DNA from: CAJCIY01 sp964245825
Lineage (GTDB): Bacteria > Actinomycetota > Actinomycetes > Mycobacteriales > CAJCIY01
Length of the DNA stretch: 64,000 nucleotides
Direction: 5' to 3'
Assembly (NCBI GenBank): GCA_964245825.1
Contig: CAXTNT010000006.1
Coordinates: 124,001-188,000, forward strand
This document shows positions 53,601 through 61,633 of this stretch, piece after piece. The translations under genes were made by a program, and so were the position numbers. Every line of letters starts with the position of its first letter. The first letter of the stretch is position 1. The notes below the pieces were generated by a model that was not told the origin of the DNA, searched no databases, and worked only from the letters and a program-made list of their open reading frames with translations.

Positions 53601-56600
53601 TGAGCGGGTCGCCGTTGGGGTCGGAGTCGTTGGCCAGTACCGGGATGGTGATCGGTGAGCCCGCGAGCCCGCTCGCGGTCGCGGTGTCGTCGGCGGCGCT
53701 CGGCGGCTGGTTGGCGACCGTCACCGTCACCGTGGCGCTGTCCGTACCACCGTGACCGTCGCTGACGGTGTAGCCGAAGGCGTCGCTGCCCAGGAACCCG
53801 GGCACGGGGGTGTAGGTGATGGTGCCGTCGGAGTTGGCGACCGCGGTGCCGTGCGCCGGGAGGGTCACGGCGGACACGGTCAGGGGGTCGCTGTTGGGGT
53901 CGGTGTCGTTGGTCAGCACCGGGATGACGGCGTGCCCGTTGAGCGGCACCAGCGTCATGTCGTTTCCAGCGGTGGGTGGTTGGTTGGCGATGGTGAGGGT
54001 GATGGTGGCGGTGGCGGTGGCGCCGTGGCCGTCGCTGACGGTGTAGGTGAGGGTGTCGGGGCCGGCGTAGGCGGGGTCGGGGGTGTAGATGATGTTGCCG
54101 TTGCTGTCGAGGGTGACGGTGCCGTGGGTGGCGGGGCCGGCGGCGGTGACGGTGAGGGGGTCGCCGTTGGGGTCGGTGGCGTGGGCGGCGGCGTCGAGGG
54201 TGGTCGGAGTGCCGCCGGGGACGGGTTGGGTGTAGTTGCCGGCGGTGGGTGGGGCGTCGGCGGTGGCGATGGTGAGGTGGGCGGTGGCGGTGAGGGTGCC
54301 GTCGCTGATGGTGTAGGTCAGGACGTCGGTGCCGCTCCAGGTGGTGGCGGGGGTGTAGAGGATCTTGGTGGCGGCGCCGGTGCCGGTGATGGTGGCGGTG
54401 CCGTGCTGGGCGCCGGTGACGGCGGTGACGGTCAGTGGGTCGCCGTTGTCGTCGCTGTCGTTGGCCAGCACGTCGACGGTCACCGCGGTGAGGTACGGCG
54501 TCGAGGCCGTGTCGTCCGCAGCCACCGGGGCGACGCTGGGGATGGTGACCGTGACCGTGCCGGCAGCTGTGCCGCCTGCGCCGTCGCTGACGGTGTAGGT
54601 GAACGTGGCCGTCCCCCGGTGGAAGGTCCCGGACGGGGTGAACGTCACCGTGGCGCCGTCGGTCGTGACGGTGCCCTTGCTGCCGGCGGGCTGGGTGACG
54701 GCGCTCACCGAGAGTGTCTGGCCGCTGCCGGGGATGTTCGGGTCGGTGTCGTTGGCGAGCACCGGGATCGTGACAGGCGTGTTCCGGGTGGTGGTGTCCG
54801 CGTCGGCCACCGCCTGCGGCGGCGCATCGGGGATCGTCACGGTCACGGTCCCGGTCGCGCTGCCGCCGCGGCCGTCGGAGACCACGTACGTGAAGGTGTC
54901 GAGCCCGACGGCGCCGGCGTTGGCGGTGTAGGTCACCGTCTTGTCACTGTTGACCACCACGCCGCCCTTGGCGGGTACGACCGACCCGGTGGTGACGGTC
55001 AGCGGGTCGCCGTCGGGGTCGCTGTCGTTGCCGAGAACGGCGACCACCGCGACCCCGCCGGACGTCGTGGCCGAGTCGTCCACGGCCACCGGCGCCGTGT
55101 TCACCCGCGTCGAGACGGAGGCGGAGTTGTCGGCAGGGGCGGCGTCGACATTGGCTCCTGCCACGGTGGCCGTGTCGGTCGCGGGGTCGGTCGCCGCGTC
55201 CAGCGTCACGACCACGGTCACGGTCGCGGCGGTGCCGTTGGCCAGCGCGCCCAGGGCGCAGACGACCTGTCCGGTCGGGTTGGTGCAGCTGCCCGCGCTC
55301 GGCGTGGCGCTGACCAGCGACGCTCCGGTCGCGAGCGTGTCGGTGACGGTGACGGTGGGGTCGTCGTACGGGCCCGCGTTCTGGGTGGTCAGCGTGTAGG
55401 TGACGTGCGTGCCCGCACCCTTCTGCACCAGGGCGGTGTCCGCGGTCTTGGTGATCGACAGGGCGCTGTGGTGGCGGACGACCGTGGAGGTGACGGTGTT
55501 GCTCGAGCTGGTCAGGGGGAGGCCGGTCTGGTTTCCTGCGTACGCGTACTGGGCGGTGTTCACGAGGGCGGTGCCGTCAGCGGCGTTGCTGTTCACGGTC
55601 GCGTCGAAGGTCACCGTGGCTGCCGACGTGTTCGCGCTGACGGTGCCCCCCGCCGACGCGGTGGCGCCCGTACCCAGGTCGACTCGCACGGTTCCGGCGG
55701 CGTAGCTGCCGACGTCGTCGGCGCCGGCGTCTGTGAGCGGCGAACCGGCGGCCGTCAGGGAGCCGGCCACGTACGTGCTCCCGGTGGGCACCGCGTCGGT
55801 CAGCACGGTGTTGACGGCGTCGTCCAGCCCGGCGTTGGTCGCGCCGATGGTGTAGCGCAGCGTGTCGCCGGGCTCGGGGACGCCTGACTGGCTGTTCCCG
55901 CTCGCCTTCTGCACGAGGGCGACCGACTTCGTCGCGGTCAGGTTGGGGGAGTAGAGGTCGGTGGCGAAGGTGACGACGCCCGGGTAGTAGGTCTCACCGC
56001 CGGATGCCGCCGAGGTCAGTCTGATCACCGCGCTGGTCGTGTTGTTGGCGAGGAAGCCGTTGACGTTGAGGGTGGCCGCGTCGTAGCCCAGCTGGTTCTT
56101 GTAGTTCGGGGTACGCGTCGAGGAGTCCACGCCCAGGTCGCTGATGACCGACGTGAAGCTGTTCGCCGCCGGGTGCAGGGCGTCGGTGACGTTCTGCAGG
56201 CCTGAGGTGGTGTTGCCGAGCTGCATCTGGTCCCCGGTGGAGGCCGCGTCCCCTTCGTAGGAGATCGCGCCGAGGGTCGTCGTGACGCTCCCGTTGGGCG
56301 GTGTCTGGAAGCCGCTGACGGGGATGTCGACCACGTCGCCTGAGGCCACCGAGCCGAACCCGCTGAAGATCGTGAGGTTGCGCGGGGGGTCGGTCGGGTT
56401 GGAGTAGGCGATGGTCAGCCCCCAGCCGCCGTAGGCGTTCCCGCCGGTGCCGGTCTGGACGTTCGCGACGGTGTAGACGCCGTTCCCCGCCGCCCGTACC
56501 AGGGCGGTGACGTTCGCGTATCCCTGGTACGCACCCGCCGATCCGGACAGGAACGAGGTGCGCGAGGAGGACGTGGTCTGGTACGTGCTGGTGCCGGGCA

Positions 56601-57093
56601 CCTTCAGCTTGACCTGACCGGCGCTGGCCGGGGTCGGCGCGCCGACCGGTGTCCCCGACCCGTAGGCGACGCTGTTGACCACCGTGCCGGCGGACGTGTT
56701 CCCGCCCCAGGTCAGGGCGGCGAACAGCACGGATGCGCCGGACGGGACGTTCACGGTCGAGTTCGAGGAGTCGAACGTGCTGACGTCGCTGTCGGCGTCC
56801 ACGTAGGTCATGGCGAACGAGTTGTTGTTGACGTTCAGCGTGGACTGACCGCTCGCGCAGGAGGTGGCGGTGGCCTGGCAGGTCATCAGCGTGTTCCCGC
56901 GGATCTGGATGCCGCCGCTGGTGTTCGCCGAGAACACCTGGGTGAACGCCGCGGTGATCGCGGCGCGGGCCGGGAGGGCACCCACGATCGTCAGGCCGCC
57001 GACCAGCGCAACCACGAGCGCGAGCACCGCCGCGCGTGCGCGCGGCGAGCGAGGGCGGGCGGTCGCCGACGACGTCACGGTCGTGCCGATCAC
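50644..57093 (-). CDS. Giant LPYTG-anchored repeat surface protein
   Basis: 2,149 residues, GTG start with GGAG seven bases upstream. Signal peptide to about residue 44 (cleavage near PARA). Residues 45-390 form a beta-rich N-terminal domain with NTSGGIQIRGNT and an LTWGGNTSAG segment; 390-660 hold two DUF11-like repeats (DTLRYTIGATNAGLDD, GTHVTYTLTTQNAGPYDD); about 15 cadherin/Ig-like (Big_9-type) units of some 90 residues follow, each with VLANDSDPxGDPL and a DTFTYxVSDG...G core. The C-terminus is LPYTG near residue 2108, a hydrophobic helix and a run of Arg: a sortase cell-wall signal. Likely an adhesin or Ca-stiffened stalk. No sortase gene in the window. Confidence 0.9.
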   Translation of the reverse strand: MIGTTVTSSATARPRSPRARAAVLALVVALVGGLTIVGALPARAAITAAFTQVFSANTSGGIQIRGNTLMTCQATATSCASGQSTLNVNNNSFAMTYVDADSDVSTFDSSNSTVNVPSGASVLFAALTWGGNTSAGTVVNSVAYGSGTPVGAPTPASAGQVKLKVPGTSTYQTTSSSRTSFLSGSAGAYQGYANVTALVRAAGNGVYTVANVQTGTGGNAYGGWGLTIAYSNPTDPPRNLTIFSGFGSVASGDVVDIPVSGFQTPPNGSVTTTLGAISYEGDAASTGDQMQLGNTTSGLQNVTDALHPAANSFTSVISDLGVDSSTRTPNYKNQLGYDAATLNVNGFLANNTTSAVIRLTSAASGGETYYPGVVTFATDLYSPNLTATKSVALVQKASGNSQSGVPEPGDTLRYTIGATNAGLDDAVNTVLTDAVPTGSTYVAGSLTAAGSPLTDAGADDVGSYAAGTVRVDLGTGATASAGGTVSANTSAATVTFDATVNSNAADGTALVNTAQYAYAGNQTGLPLTSSSNTVTSTVVRHHSALSITKTADTALVQKGAGTHVTYTLTTQNAGPYDDPTVTVTDTLATGASLVSATPSAGSCTNPTGQVVCALGALANGTAATVTVVVTLDAATDPATDTATVAGANVDAAPADNSASVSTRVNTAPVAVDDSATTSGGVAVVAVLGNDSDPDGDPLTVTTGSVVPAKGGVVVNSDKTVTYTANAGAVGLDTFTYVVSDGRGGSATGTVTVTIPDAPPQAVADADTTTRNTPVTIPVLANDTDPNIPGSGQTLSVSAVTQPAGSKGTVTTDGATVTFTPSGTFHRGTATFTYTVSDGAGGTAAGTVTVTIPSVAPVAADDTASTPYLTAVTVDVLANDSDDNGDPLTVTAVTGAQHGTATITGTGAATKILYTPATTWSGTDVLTYTISDGTLTATAHLTIATADAPPTAGNYTQPVPGGTPTTLDAAAHATDPNGDPLTVTAAGPATHGTVTLDSNGNIIYTPDPAYAGPDTLTYTVSDGHGATATATITLTIANQPPTAGNDMTLVPLNGHAVIPVLTNDTDPNSDPLTVSAVTLPAHGTAVANSDGTITYTPVPGFLGSDAFGYTVSDGHGGTDSATVTVTVANQPPSAADDTATASGLAGSPITIPVLANDSDPNGDPLSIVSVSTPAHGTATISGADLVYTPDATYAGPDPFTYTISDGRGGLSSAAVLVTVQNRDPVANADAFTATTGVPTAVAVLANDTDPDGEALAVLSVDPTSAHGGTIALGPGTEVTYTSATHFVGTDTFSYVVTDPRGGTATGLVTMTIPHDPPVAVDDTASTPYLTAVTVDVLANDSDDNGDPLTVTAVTGAQHGTATITGTGAATKILYTPATTWSGTDVLTYTISDGTLTATAHLTIATADAPPTAGNYTQPVPGGTPTTLDAAAHATDPNGDPLTVTAAGPATHGTVTLDSNGNIIYTPDPAYAGPDTLTYTVSDGRGGTATATITLTVANQPPTAGNDTATASGLAGSLITIPVLANDSDPNGDPLSIVSVSTPAHGTATISGTDVVYTPLATYAGPDSFSYTISDGRGGLSTANVLVNVRDRAPIAGPDAFTASTGMPIALDVLASDSDPDGETLAVLSVDPTSTHGAVVTLGPGSEVTYTSATGFVGTDTFSYVVTDPRGATATGVVTMTVSNANPVAPDLAATAEPSTATFIDLRSGASDPDGQPLSVASVGAAAHGTVSVSGSGIATYTPANGFVGTDTFSYTIADGEGGTGTGTVTVTVIPGPHVVADEVTTVQGVAATFAPLANDTPGVGSGTTLDPTSVAFLDPTDPTIPTRHLTVAGVGSYEASVEGVVTFTPDLFYAGVSTVTYYVSDQNGNRGSALISVTVGAVVPVAVDDTATAAPGSIVTVDVLDNDHAGDLRVPLDPTTVRLIIPGSGLVVTAVAVAGQGTYLAASDGSIRFTPVGGFAGDSTIGYQVLDRNGTPARATLAVHEPATAAAAPDSASTTGSPVTIDVLSNDTPAAGTHWMASTLCLLDPSTGICGPTVTMTGIGTMTVLGDGRVRFTPVPGFTGTAYLSYRVTDSAGHVAQSTFTVRGSHAPTPAPTGVSPPPEADVALPYTGLPIVSLLTLGLGLFLAGSAVRLAAPRRRRGLARRRRR
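52578..53136. repeat. Intragenic duplication, C-terminal-side copy
   Basis: 559-bp segment matching 53958-54516 (offset exactly 1,380 bp = 460 codons) with three mismatches, all in the first 70 bases; 52647-53136 is identical over 490 bp. It encodes Ig-like units 8 and 9 of the surface protein. Confidence 0.9.
53958..54516. repeat. Intragenic duplication, N-terminal-side copy
   Basis: Partner of 52578-53136, encoding Ig-like units 3 and 4. Synonymous sites are also identical through 490 bp, so the copies are recent or homogenised by gene conversion. Confidence 0.9.
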
Positions 57094-57259
57094 CAGGCAA
57101 CTCCGACCGGTAGACGCCGCCGCTGCGGGCGGCGGCGTGACAGGAATCCAACCCCTGGCGTCATCGGCAGCAATCCGGTCGACCTGAGGCGGTCCGGGCT
57201 GCGGCGACGGGGCTGCGGCGCCGGGGCTGCGGCGCCGCCGAGCGCTCTACCTCTCTCGC

Positions 57260-57317
57260 CGAGATGCGGCGAGTTCACCGCCACGCGCCGCTGCGCGCGT
57301 ACATCTGCCACATCTCG
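57260..57317 (+). repeat. 58-bp dispersed inverted-repeat element, copy 3
   Basis: Same orientation as copy 2 and nearly identical (starts CGAGATGCGGCGAGTTCACC, ends ACATCTCG). Lies between the divergent giant gene and the TetR-like gene. Confidence 0.85.
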
Positions 57318-57364
57318 ACGGGGTGTCTGCGTCGAGGCGGTAGCGGGCGCCCACACGAACGGAG

Positions 57365-57853
57365 GTGGAGACTCCGTCTCCGAGCGTCACCGAACACGAG
57401 CAGACCGCTCGAACGACCACCGACGCGGCCCCGGTACGTACCGTGCGCAAGGACGTCGTCCGCAACCGGGCGTTGCTGCTCGAAGCGGCCCGCGAGGTGT
57501 TCGCCGACCGCGGCCTCGACGGCAGCCTCGACGACATTGCCCGGCGAGCCGGCTTGGGCATCGGTACGGCGTATCGCTACTTCTCCCATCGACAGGAAGT
57601 CGTGGCCGCCCTGTTCGAGGAGGTGACGGACGGCCTGACCGTCGACCTCGACTGCGCCGGCGGGCTGGTGGAACGACAGGAGTTCCTGCGCACGTACGCC
57701 AAGCTCGCCGGCCTCCCGGTTGACCCCGTACGGTTGGCGTACTACGACGTCGCCTGGACGGCCAATGTCGCACCGCTGGCGGCGCAGGCGCTGTCCCAGG
57801 CGTTGCGCCGTGCTCTGGCCCTCGGCAAGCCAGACAAGACCGCGGTGTGCTGA
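57365..57853 (+). CDS. TetR N-terminus fused to a phosphotransferase-like fragment
   Basis: 162 residues, GTG start. Residues 28-76 are a normal TetR DNA-binding domain (LLLEAAREVFADRGLDG, IARRAGLGIGTAYRYF). After about residue 85 the usual TetR ligand domain is missing; instead LVERQEFLRTYAKLAGLPVDPVRLAYYDVAW resembles a C-lobe segment of aminoglycoside/choline-kinase-like phosphotransferases. The reading frame is open across the junction and stops early. This looks like a deletion fusion; a working regulator is doubtful. It overlaps the next small ORF by TGATG. Confidence 0.6.
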   Translation: METPSPSVTEHEQTARTTTDAAPVRTVRKDVVRNRALLLEAAREVFADRGLDGSLDDIARRAGLGIGTAYRYFSHRQEVVAALFEEVTDGLTVDLDCAGGLVERQEFLRTYAKLAGLPVDPVRLAYYDVAWTANVAPLAAQALSQALRRALALGKPDKTAVC

Positions 57854-57960
57854 TGGTCCCCGATGTCGAGCTGACGGTCGCCGCCGAGCTCGACATCACC
57901 GCCCGACTGCCATCCCTACAGGCCCTGCTCGCCTCAGCTACCCAAGGAGGACCGGCATGA
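57853..57960 (+). CDS. Tiny ORF, probable remnant
   Basis: 35 codons in the +1 frame from the ATG overlapping the fusion gene's stop, ending in ATGA with the epoxide hydrolase start. Sequence MVPDVELTVAAELDITARLP... has coding-like composition. It could be the continuation of the phosphotransferase fragment after a frameshift, retained because it couples translation to the downstream gene. Confidence 0.35.
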   Translation: MVPDVELTVAAELDITARLPSLQALLASATQGGPA

Positions 57961-59141
57961 GCACCCAGGTCGACACCGAAGCTGACGGCCCGGCCATCAC
58001 GCCGTTCGAGGCCCGTGTCTCTGACGCCGAGCTCCTCGACCTGCGGCTGCGCCTTGCGGCAACGCGATGGCCTGAACCGGAGTCGACGTCGGGGTGGGGA
58101 CAGGGGGTCCCGCTGACCTGGCTGCAGGACCTGTGCCGCCACTGGGAGCACGACTACGACTGGCGTCGTTGTGAGCAACGGCTTGCAGCGTTCCCGCAGT
58201 TCACCACGTGCATCGACGACGTGGACATCCACTTCCTCCACGTGCGTTCGCCGCACGCGCAGGCCCGGCCGCTGATCATGACCCATGGCTGGCCCGGCTC
58301 GGTGTTGGAGTTTCTTCCGGTTCTCGAGCCACTCACCGATCCGACCCGGTTCGGCGGGGATGCCGAAGACGCCTTCCATGTCGTCTGCCCCTCACTGCCT
58401 GGTTACGGGTTCAGTGGCAAGCCCACGGTGACCGGCTGGGGACAGGAGCACATCGCCGACGCCTGGGTCACGCTGATGCAGCGGCTGGGATACCCGGAGT
58501 TCATTGCCCAAGGCGGGGACTGGGGCTCCTTCATCACGACGACGATCGCCCGACAGCGCCCCGAACGGGTCATCGGGATCCACGTCAACCTGGCGATCGT
58601 GCCGCCGGACCCCGCCGGCGAGCAGGAACGCACGCCGGAAGAAGTCGACGCGCTCAGCCAGATGCAAAGGCACCTGCGCACCGGCACCGGCTACTCCGCG
58701 ATCCAGTCCACCCGACCGCAGACGCTGGGATATGGGCTGGTCGACTCGCCGGCCGGACTCTGCGGGTGGATCGCGGAGAAGTTCTTCCAGTGGAGTGACA
58801 ACGACGGCGACCTCTTCCAGGTGATCGACCGCGATCAGCTGCTGGACAACATCACGCTGTACTGGCTCACGCGATCCGCGCCGAGTGCCGGGCGCCTCTA
58901 CTGGGAGAGCGCCCAGACGATCTCCGACCGTGGTGTCTCTCGGCAGGCCGCCCGGGTCGAATGTCCCAGTGCCGTGTCCATCTTTCCGAGAGAGCTGATG
59001 CGCCCTTCGCGTCGCCGCTGCGAGCGAGTGTTCACGGATCTGCGTTTCTACGAAAGGGCCGAGCGGGGCGGCCACTTCGCCGCGTTGGAACAGCCGGAGT
59101 TGTTCGCCGAGCACCTTCGCTCAGCGGCACGAACCTTCTGA
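57957..59141 (+). CDS. Epoxide hydrolase
   Basis: 394 residues from ATG with AAGGAGGA upstream. An N-terminal EHN domain (about 15-110, VSDAELLDLRLRLAATRWPE) is followed by an alpha/beta hydrolase: oxyanion motif HGWPGS (His110), nucleophile Asp188 in GGDWGS, and His373 in RGGHFAALEQPEL. This is the microsomal-type bacterial epoxide hydrolase family, which opens epoxides to diols. Translationally coupled to the remnant ORFs upstream. Confidence 0.9.
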   Translation: MSTQVDTEADGPAITPFEARVSDAELLDLRLRLAATRWPEPESTSGWGQGVPLTWLQDLCRHWEHDYDWRRCEQRLAAFPQFTTCIDDVDIHFLHVRSPHAQARPLIMTHGWPGSVLEFLPVLEPLTDPTRFGGDAEDAFHVVCPSLPGYGFSGKPTVTGWGQEHIADAWVTLMQRLGYPEFIAQGGDWGSFITTTIARQRPERVIGIHVNLAIVPPDPAGEQERTPEEVDALSQMQRHLRTGTGYSAIQSTRPQTLGYGLVDSPAGLCGWIAEKFFQWSDNDGDLFQVIDRDQLLDNITLYWLTRSAPSAGRLYWESAQTISDRGVSRQAARVECPSAVSIFPRELMRPSRRRCERVFTDLRFYERAERGGHFAALEQPELFAEHLRSAARTF

Positions 59142-59171
59142 CGCGATGTCCGGTGGCGCCCGAGTGACAGC

Positions 59172-59948
59172 GTGAACAATGGGCCCGTGACGGAGCTGGC
59201 CGGGTTCGTTCTGGGTCTGCTCATCGCGACCCTCACCTCCCCGGTAGGCGTCTCGGGCGCGGTGTTCCTGCTCCCGGCGCAGGTCAGCCTCCTGCACGTC
59301 CCAAGCCCGGCGGTGACCCCCACGAACCTGCTGTTCAACGTCATCGCGGTGCCGGGAACATTGGCGCGGTACGGCCGGACGAACGCGGCGAGCAGAAGCC
59401 TGGCGCGGCAGCTCGTGGCCGGGACGATCCCGGGCGTCGTCGTCGGTGCCACCATCCGCGTGTTCGCGCTGCCCAGCGCCGCAGTCTTCCGGCTCGTGGT
59501 GGCCGTCTTGCTCCTCCCGCTCGGGGTGTGGCTCCTGGCCCACCGCGACGGCCCGCGACGCGAGCCCGCCCGCATCACCGCGCGTGCCATCGCAGTCCTG
59601 GGGACCGTCGCCGGGATCGTAGGCGGCATCTACGGCATCGGCGGCGGCTCGCTCCTCGCGCCGGTTCTCGTCGGCGCCGGGTACGACACGGCCGACGTAG
59701 CACCTGCCGCCCTGCTCTCCACATTCGTCACCTCGTGCGCGGGCGCGGCCACCTTCGTCGTCCTCGAGCTCGCCGGCCGCGCATCCGCCGGGCCGCACTG
59801 GCTGCTGGGAGTGGCCTGCGGCGCGGGCGGACTCGCCGGCGGCTACCTCGGCGCGACGCTGCAGCCACGTCTCCCGGCCGCCGTCCTGCGGCGTCTCCTG
59901 GGCGGCCTCGCCGCTGCGCTCGCATGCTTCTACCTCGCCTCGATCTGA
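59172..59948 (+). CDS. TauE/SafE (TSUP) family membrane permease
   Basis: 258 residues, start GTG 59172. Around eight membrane helices; the first repeat contains LTSPVGVSGAVFLLPAQVSLLHVPSPAVTPTNLLFNVIAVPG and the second GGIYGIGGGSLLAPVLVGAG...LLSTFVTS, the paired TSUP motifs. The family moves sulfite, sulfonates and similar organic anions. Substrate unknown. Thirty bases after the epoxide hydrolase gene. Confidence 0.87.
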   Translation: MNNGPVTELAGFVLGLLIATLTSPVGVSGAVFLLPAQVSLLHVPSPAVTPTNLLFNVIAVPGTLARYGRTNAASRSLARQLVAGTIPGVVVGATIRVFALPSAAVFRLVVAVLLLPLGVWLLAHRDGPRREPARITARAIAVLGTVAGIVGGIYGIGGGSLLAPVLVGAGYDTADVAPAALLSTFVTSCAGAATFVVLELAGRASAGPHWLLGVACGAGGLAGGYLGATLQPRLPAAVLRRLLGGLAAALACFYLASI

Positions 59949-59993
59949 ACGACGGCCGATCTCGCGCATCATGCGGCCGGTTCCGGCAGCGCC

Positions 59994-60674
59994 TCAGCCC
60001 ACCGAGGTGAGGAGTTCGGGGCCGTTGTTGCGAACGTTGTTGACCAGCGTGGACACGGGCGTCGCGACCAGCGCGCCGGCGACGGCCGGGCGTAGCACCT
60101 CGAGCAGACCCTCGCCGGGCACGGTCGGGTCGAGCCAGGCGTCCCAGCTGCTGGTGGGGACGGTGAGGGGGGAGCGGTCGTGGATGTGCCCGACGTCGTC
60201 GGCGGCGTCGGTGGTGATGATGGTCGAGGTCCACAGCAACCGATCTTCGGCGTCTCGCCAGATCTCGTACAGCCCGGCCATGACCATCGGTTCTCGGTCG
60301 GCGGGGGTCAGGTAGTAGGGCTGCTTGTGCTTGGACCCCTGGGCCGGGGGTGCCCATTCGTAGAAGCCGTCCGCGGGCAGCAGGCAGCGGCGGCGGGCAA
60401 ACGCGGACCGGAACGCTGGTTTGTCGGCGAGGGTCTCCAGCCGGGCGTTGATCAGCCGGCTGCCGATCGAGGGGTCTTTCGCCCAGGACGGGACCAGTCC
60501 CCACCGCAACGCAACCAGTTTCCGCTGCCCGTGGCGGTCGACCGCGGCGGGCACCGGCTTGGTCGGGGCCACGTTGTAGTCGGGCTCGGCCAGCGCCTCC
60601 CCGGTCTCGTCGCTCGCCCCCAGCAGCACGGCCAGGTCGGAGGTGGACCGGGCCGAGGCGTACCTGCCGCACAT
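59994..60674 (-). CDS. SOS-response-associated HMCES/YedK-family protein
   Basis: 226 residues. MCGRYAS opening with Cys2, which crosslinks to abasic sites in single-stranded DNA; Asn34 in YNVAPT, Glu106 in DGFYEW and His165 in HIHDRSPL complete the active site. The usual HxRMP is HDRSP here. It shields abasic sites during replication. TACGCT upstream predicts a leader of about two bases. Confidence 0.92.
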   Translation of the reverse strand: MCGRYASARSTSDLAVLLGASDETGEALAEPDYNVAPTKPVPAAVDRHGQRKLVALRWGLVPSWAKDPSIGSRLINARLETLADKPAFRSAFARRRCLLPADGFYEWAPPAQGSKHKQPYYLTPADREPMVMAGLYEIWRDAEDRLLWTSTIITTDAADDVGHIHDRSPLTVPTSSWDAWLDPTVPGEGLLEVLRPAVAGALVATPVSTLVNNVRNNGPELLTSVG

Positions 60675-60682
60675 GACCCTGC

Positions 60683-60688
60683 AGCGTA
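60683..60688 (-). promoter_or_regulatory. -10 element of near-leaderless HMCES gene
   Basis: TACGCT on the minus strand, eight bases before the ATG at 60674. Confidence 0.4.
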
Positions 60689-60711
60689 AGCGGTGGCCGC
60701 TGATTACGGCC

Positions 60712-60731
60712 CGGATCCCGTGCGGGATCCG
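60712..60731 (-). terminator. Hairpin after Fic gene
   Basis: Perfect 9-bp inverted repeat CGGATCCCG/CGGGATCCG around two bases, downstream of the Fic stop and upstream of the HMCES promoter. Confidence 0.5.
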
Positions 60732-60754
60732 CGGCCGCGGCCGTTTCCAACGGT

Positions 60755-61528
60755 CTATGTGCGCAGGCGTCGGCGCGGCACCGGCCGGGTTGGCCCGCTG
60801 GTCAGGGTGTTGCCCTCGGGGCTGGCGAGTTGACGTGCCAGATCGGAGAACGCCGTAATGATCTCCGGAGCCTCGTAGGCGCGATTGCGTCGACCGATGT
60901 TCACCTGCCGGAGCACGTCCGCCGCGACGAGTTGGTTGACCGCGTTGTTCACAGCAGGGAACGACCGCCCGATCAGAGCCGCTGCGCTGTTGACGGTGAT
61001 GACCGGAGCCCCGACGAGCGCGGAGATGAGGAGGTCGGTGGCCGAGTTCTTCCGCACTCGCCCCACCCGCGTACGCCAGACACCTTGGATGTCCCGAGCC
61101 CGTGCCTCAAAGTCAGCAGCATCCGCGACCGCTCGCGTGCATGCCACGGCGAACTGCCCGACCCATCCGTTGATCCCGAGACGCGCCTCGTGGGACGTGG
61201 ACGGCCCTCGGTAGCGGACGCGGGTGAGCGCGGTGACGTAGTCCTTTGCCCATGTCGCCAAGATCAGCGAGACCGGTGGCAGCACCCGGACGGCAAGACC
61301 GCGGCGGCGAAGGATCAGATGGATGAGCGCTCGACCCGTTCTGCCGTTGCCGTCGACGAACGGGTGGATCGTCTCGAACTGCGCATGGGCTATCGCGGCC
61401 TGAACAACCGCAGGAAGGTGGTCGTCGTTCGCGAACGTGACGAGGTCCGCCATGAGGCCGGAGACATACCCCTGGTGGATGCGCGGATCGGCAGTTGCGT
61501 GGTACTCGCCGCCACAGCCGGTCGCCAC
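60755..61528 (-). CDS. Fic-domain protein, N-terminally truncated
   Basis: 257 residues from GTG 61528. The Fic motif HPFVDGNGRTGR begins at His55 and is complete, so AMP (or other nucleotide) transfer is possible. The C-terminal part has a winged-helix-like segment (ITVNSAAALIGRSFPAVNNAVNQLV). Full-length relatives carry about 100 more residues before the motif; here an in-frame stop (TAA at 61577-61579) and loss of similarity above 61570 show that the N-terminus, which in many Fic proteins holds the inhibitory helix or partner contact, is gone. No antitoxin gene is adjacent. Confidence 0.8.
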   Translation of the reverse strand: MATGCGGEYHATADPRIHQGYVSGLMADLVTFANDDHLPAVVQAAIAHAQFETIHPFVDGNGRTGRALIHLILRRRGLAVRVLPPVSLILATWAKDYVTALTRVRYRGPSTSHEARLGINGWVGQFAVACTRAVADAADFEARARDIQGVWRTRVGRVRKNSATDLLISALVGAPVITVNSAAALIGRSFPAVNNAVNQLVAADVLRQVNIGRRNRAYEAPEIITAFSDLARQLASPEGNTLTSGPTRPVPRRRLRT

Positions 61529-61633
61529 CGTCTGGACGTGCTGGCGTCCCAGGCGGGTCCGGCACTTGAGCAGCGATTACGCGGCGCGGCCGAGGGTGTC
61601 CTGGCGGTGGCTGATCTCACGTCGGCTTCACGT

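Noticed and set aside
52578..54516. Array-like repeats resembling a CRISPR or tandem repeat locus
   Set aside because: Units are about 270 bp, in frame, and encode Ig-like domains of one protein; there are no short repeats with unique spacers.
53752..55887. 711-codon plus-strand ORF and many other long plus-strand ORFs at 51-56 kb
   Set aside because: They are antisense to the giant surface-protein gene. High GC with C-ending codons on the minus strand leaves the opposite frames free of stops; translations are Gly/Val/Asp/Arg-rich and match no domain.
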